Source: Bordetella parapertussis
GTDB taxonomy: Bacteria; Pseudomonadota; Gammaproteobacteria; Burkholderiales; SG8-39
Reading direction: 5' to 3'
Assembly (NCBI GenBank): GCA_945869935.1
Contig: CAMBSA010000167.1
Coordinates: 1 to 5,354 of the forward strand
DNA length: 5,354 nucleotides
In this document: positions 4,031 to 5,354 of the stretch, piece after piece
Position numbering within the stretch: the first letter of the stretch is position 1
Layout: the number at the start of each line of letters is the position of its first letter
Position numbers and translations under genes: made by a program
The notes under the pieces: model-generated
The model's input: the letters and a program-made list of their open reading frames with translations, nothing else
Told to the model about the DNA's origin: nothing
The model's database searches: none

Positions 4031-5203
4031 ATGTCCTTCCGCACTTCGCTCGATTCCGCCCTGAATATTGCCGATCTGCGCGTGCTCGCGAAACGCCGCA
4101 TGCCGAAGGTTATTTTCGACTACCTGGAGCGCGGCTCGGAGGACGAGCACACCTTCCACCGCAACCGCGCCGCCTTCGAGCGCTATGCGCTGGTGCCCAA
4201 GATCGTCTCCGGCCACAAGAAGCGCGACCTGTCGGTGACGCTCTTCGGCGACAAGCTCGCCTCACCCTGGATCGTCGGCCCGACCGGGCTCAACGGCATT
4301 TTCTGGCGCGGCGCGGATATTGCGCTCGCGCGCGCCACCGCGCGCGCCGGAGGGGTATTTACGCTCGGCACCGCGGCGTCAACGAGCATCGAGGACCTTG
4401 CCGCCGCAAGTGATGGCGTGAAATGGTTCCAGCTCTACCCCTGGGCCGATCGCAAGGTCTGGGGCCGGCTGATGCAGCGCGCGCAGGATGCGGGCTACCG
4501 CGCAATGATCGTCACGGTGGACACCGTCGTGCCGGGCAACCGCGAGCAGGACCGGCGCAATCATTTCGCCCACAACGTGAGTTACACGCCGAAAGTGATC
4601 CTCGACGGGCTGCTGCATCCGCGCTGGCTTGCCGGCGTCTGGCTCAACGGCCCGCGGCCGCGCACCGAGAACGTGGTCGAGTTCGTGGGTCCTGGGGCCA
4701 CCGCCACCGAACTCGCCGAGTATTCGCGCCGCGCGCGCAATCCCGACCTGTCCTGGGACGATCTCGAGTGGATGCGCGCGCAATGGGACGGCCCGTTCCT
4801 GATCAAGGGCGTGCTCCACCCCGATGACGCGATCCGTGCCGCCAACATGGGCTTCGACGGCGTCGTCGTGTCGAACCACGGCGGACGCCAGCTCGACCAG
4901 GCGATCTCCACGCTCGAAGCGCTGCCGCCCATCCTCGATGCGGTGGGCAAGCGCATGACGGTGATCGTCGATGGCGGATTCCGCCGCGGCACGGACGCGG
5001 TGAAGGCGCTCGCGCTCGGCGCAAAAGCAGTGCTGCTCGGCCGCGCCCCGCTCTACGGCGTCTCCGCCGCGGGCGAAGCCGGGGCGGATCGGGCGCTCAC
5101 GATACTCAACGAGGAAACCGAACGCGTACTTGCGCTGCTTGGCTGCGGCAGCGTGCGCGAACTGACCCGCGATTTCGTGCGCGAAGTTCCGCCGGTTTTC
5201 TGA
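4031..5203 (+). CDS. FMN-dependent alpha-hydroxy-acid dehydrogenase/oxidase
   Basis: A complete 390-residue protein of the glycolate oxidase, L-lactate dehydrogenase and mandelate dehydrogenase family, a TIM barrel binding FMN. Active-site residues of spinach glycolate oxidase all have counterparts: Y31 (in FDYLERGSEDE), Y136 (in FQLYPWADRK), D164 and R171 (in TVDTVVPGNREQD), K259 (in FLIKGVLHPDDA), H283 and R286 (in SNHGGRQLD). The phosphate-binding part is DGGFRRGTDAVKALALGA (314-331), followed by LLGRAPLYG. The end segment GEAGADRALTILNEE and the overall pattern resemble mandelate dehydrogenase more than glycolate oxidase. The 180-225 loop, with several hydrophobic residues, is where membrane-bound members attach, so it may pass electrons to quinone. 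The reaction would be a 2-hydroxy acid to a 2-oxo acid; the substrate is unknown. It is divergent from the cyclase/receptor operon and followed 55 bases later by a membrane-protein gene, probably co-transcribed. Confidence 0.94.
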   Translation: MSFRTSLDSALNIADLRVLAKRRMPKVIFDYLERGSEDEHTFHRNRAAFERYALVPKIVSGHKKRDLSVTLFGDKLASPWIVGPTGLNGIFWRGADIALARATARAGGVFTLGTAASTSIEDLAAASDGVKWFQLYPWADRKVWGRLMQRAQDAGYRAMIVTVDTVVPGNREQDRRNHFAHNVSYTPKVILDGLLHPRWLAGVWLNGPRPRTENVVEFVGPGATATELAEYSRRARNPDLSWDDLEWMRAQWDGPFLIKGVLHPDDAIRAANMGFDGVVVSNHGGRQLDQAISTLEALPPILDAVGKRMTVIVDGGFRRGTDAVKALALGAKAVLLGRAPLYGVSAAGEAGADRALTILNEETERVLALLGCGSVRELTRDFVREVPPVF

Positions 5204-5221
5204 ACCTGCTTCTGAACCTGC
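5198..5221 (+). repeat. Perfect 12-bp tandem duplication over the stop codon
   Basis: TTCTGAACCTGC is present twice without a gap (5198-5209 and 5210-5221). As 12 is a multiple of three, the duplicated unit repeats the TGA stop in frame (5201-5203 and 5213-5215), giving a second in-frame stop. It looks like a recent replication-slippage event. Confidence 0.85.
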
Positions 5222-5258
5222 GGTTCCCTGAAACCGACCGTCAAACCGGAGCACGACG

Positions 5259-5354
5259 ATGAGCGATGAAACCCTGCCCAAAGGCACACGCCTCGCGGCC
5301 TGGAGCTGGATCGTGCTGGGCGTGCTCACGGTGATCGTGGCGCTCCTCGGCTCG
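5259..5354 (+). CDS. N-terminus of an unidentified membrane protein, cut by window end
   Basis: ATG 5259 opens a frame that stays open to the window edge, giving 32 codons. GGAG at 5248-5251 stands seven bases upstream, a good ribosome site. The visible protein has a short polar start, MSDETLPKGTRLAAWS, then a strongly hydrophobic run (about residues 15-31, WSWIVLGVLTVIVALLG) that is probably the first transmembrane helix or an uncleaved signal anchor. It begins 55 bases after the hydroxy-acid dehydrogenase on the same strand, so co-transcription is likely. The family cannot be determined; transporters and membrane-bound quinone-linked dehydrogenases both begin this way. It is too short for a standard ORF length cutoff, but start, ribosome site and codon use all support it. 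Confidence 0.7.
   Translation, partial: MSDETLPKGTRLAAWSWIVLGVLTVIVALLGS

Noticed and set aside
3195..4031. Minus-strand open frame of 278 codons over the cyclase gene
   Set aside because: It overlaps the true cyclase in another frame and its product is low in complexity (A, R, G, Q), while the 230-residue frame matches a known family throughout.
4020..4064. Small frame beginning ATG 4020 and overlapping the start of the hydroxy-acid dehydrogenase (14 codons)
   Set aside because: The GGAG lies directly against this ATG, leaving no room for ribosome placement, so it is unlikely to be a translated leader peptide.
4379..5329. Minus-strand open frame of 316 codons over the hydroxy-acid dehydrogenase
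   Set aside because: It is a shadow of a gene with all family active-site residues, with no start context and no recognisable protein features.

Overview
The base composition is GC-rich with GC-ending codons. The window carries a TctC/Bug-type periplasmic receptor, an FMN hydroxy-acid dehydrogenase and a type of intergenic repeat that together suggest a betaproteobacterium of the Burkholderiales kind. This is an inference from content; no rRNA or other phylogenetic marker is present.

Layout. (1) Bases 1-1394, plus strand: the 3' part of a serine-glyoxylate-type class V aminotransferase, a palindromic intergenic repeat built on a 10-base period (514-585), and a complete crotonase-fold (enoyl-CoA hydratase/isomerase family) gene. 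(2) Bases 1391-2098, plus strand: a small toxin-antitoxin module, with an AbrB-type antitoxin followed by a PIN-domain VapC-type toxin. It has its own candidate sigma70 promoter, a 9-bp direct repeat bracketing that promoter, and a spacer made of degenerate 14-bp tandem units. (3) Bases 2099-2199: a hairpin-rich, 101-bp MITE-like element with IS5-like ends. It fits exactly between the stop codons of two convergent genes. (4) Bases 2200-3919, minus strand: a two-gene operon of a cyclase-family metal hydrolase followed by a TctC/Bug solute-binding protein. (5) Bases 3920-4030: a divergent control region. (6) Bases 4031-5354, plus strand: an FMN-dependent alpha-hydroxy-acid dehydrogenase (mandelate/lactate dehydrogenase/glycolate oxidase family), then the first 32 codons of a membrane protein that runs out of the window.

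How the genes may work together. The cyclase, the carboxylate receptor and the hydroxy-acid dehydrogenase form a divergent cluster that looks like uptake and oxidation of an organic or hydroxy acid. The substrate cannot be read from the sequence. The aminotransferase/crotonase pair is also acid and acyl-CoA metabolism, but it is separated by the toxin-antitoxin module and need not be co-regulated.

I found no CRISPR array, tRNA, rRNA or obvious new defence system. The observations most worth a second look are the 14-bp tandem repeat linking antitoxin and toxin, the stop-to-stop MITE-like element, and two enzymes (crotonase and cyclase) that lack residues normally required for their family's standard chemistry.
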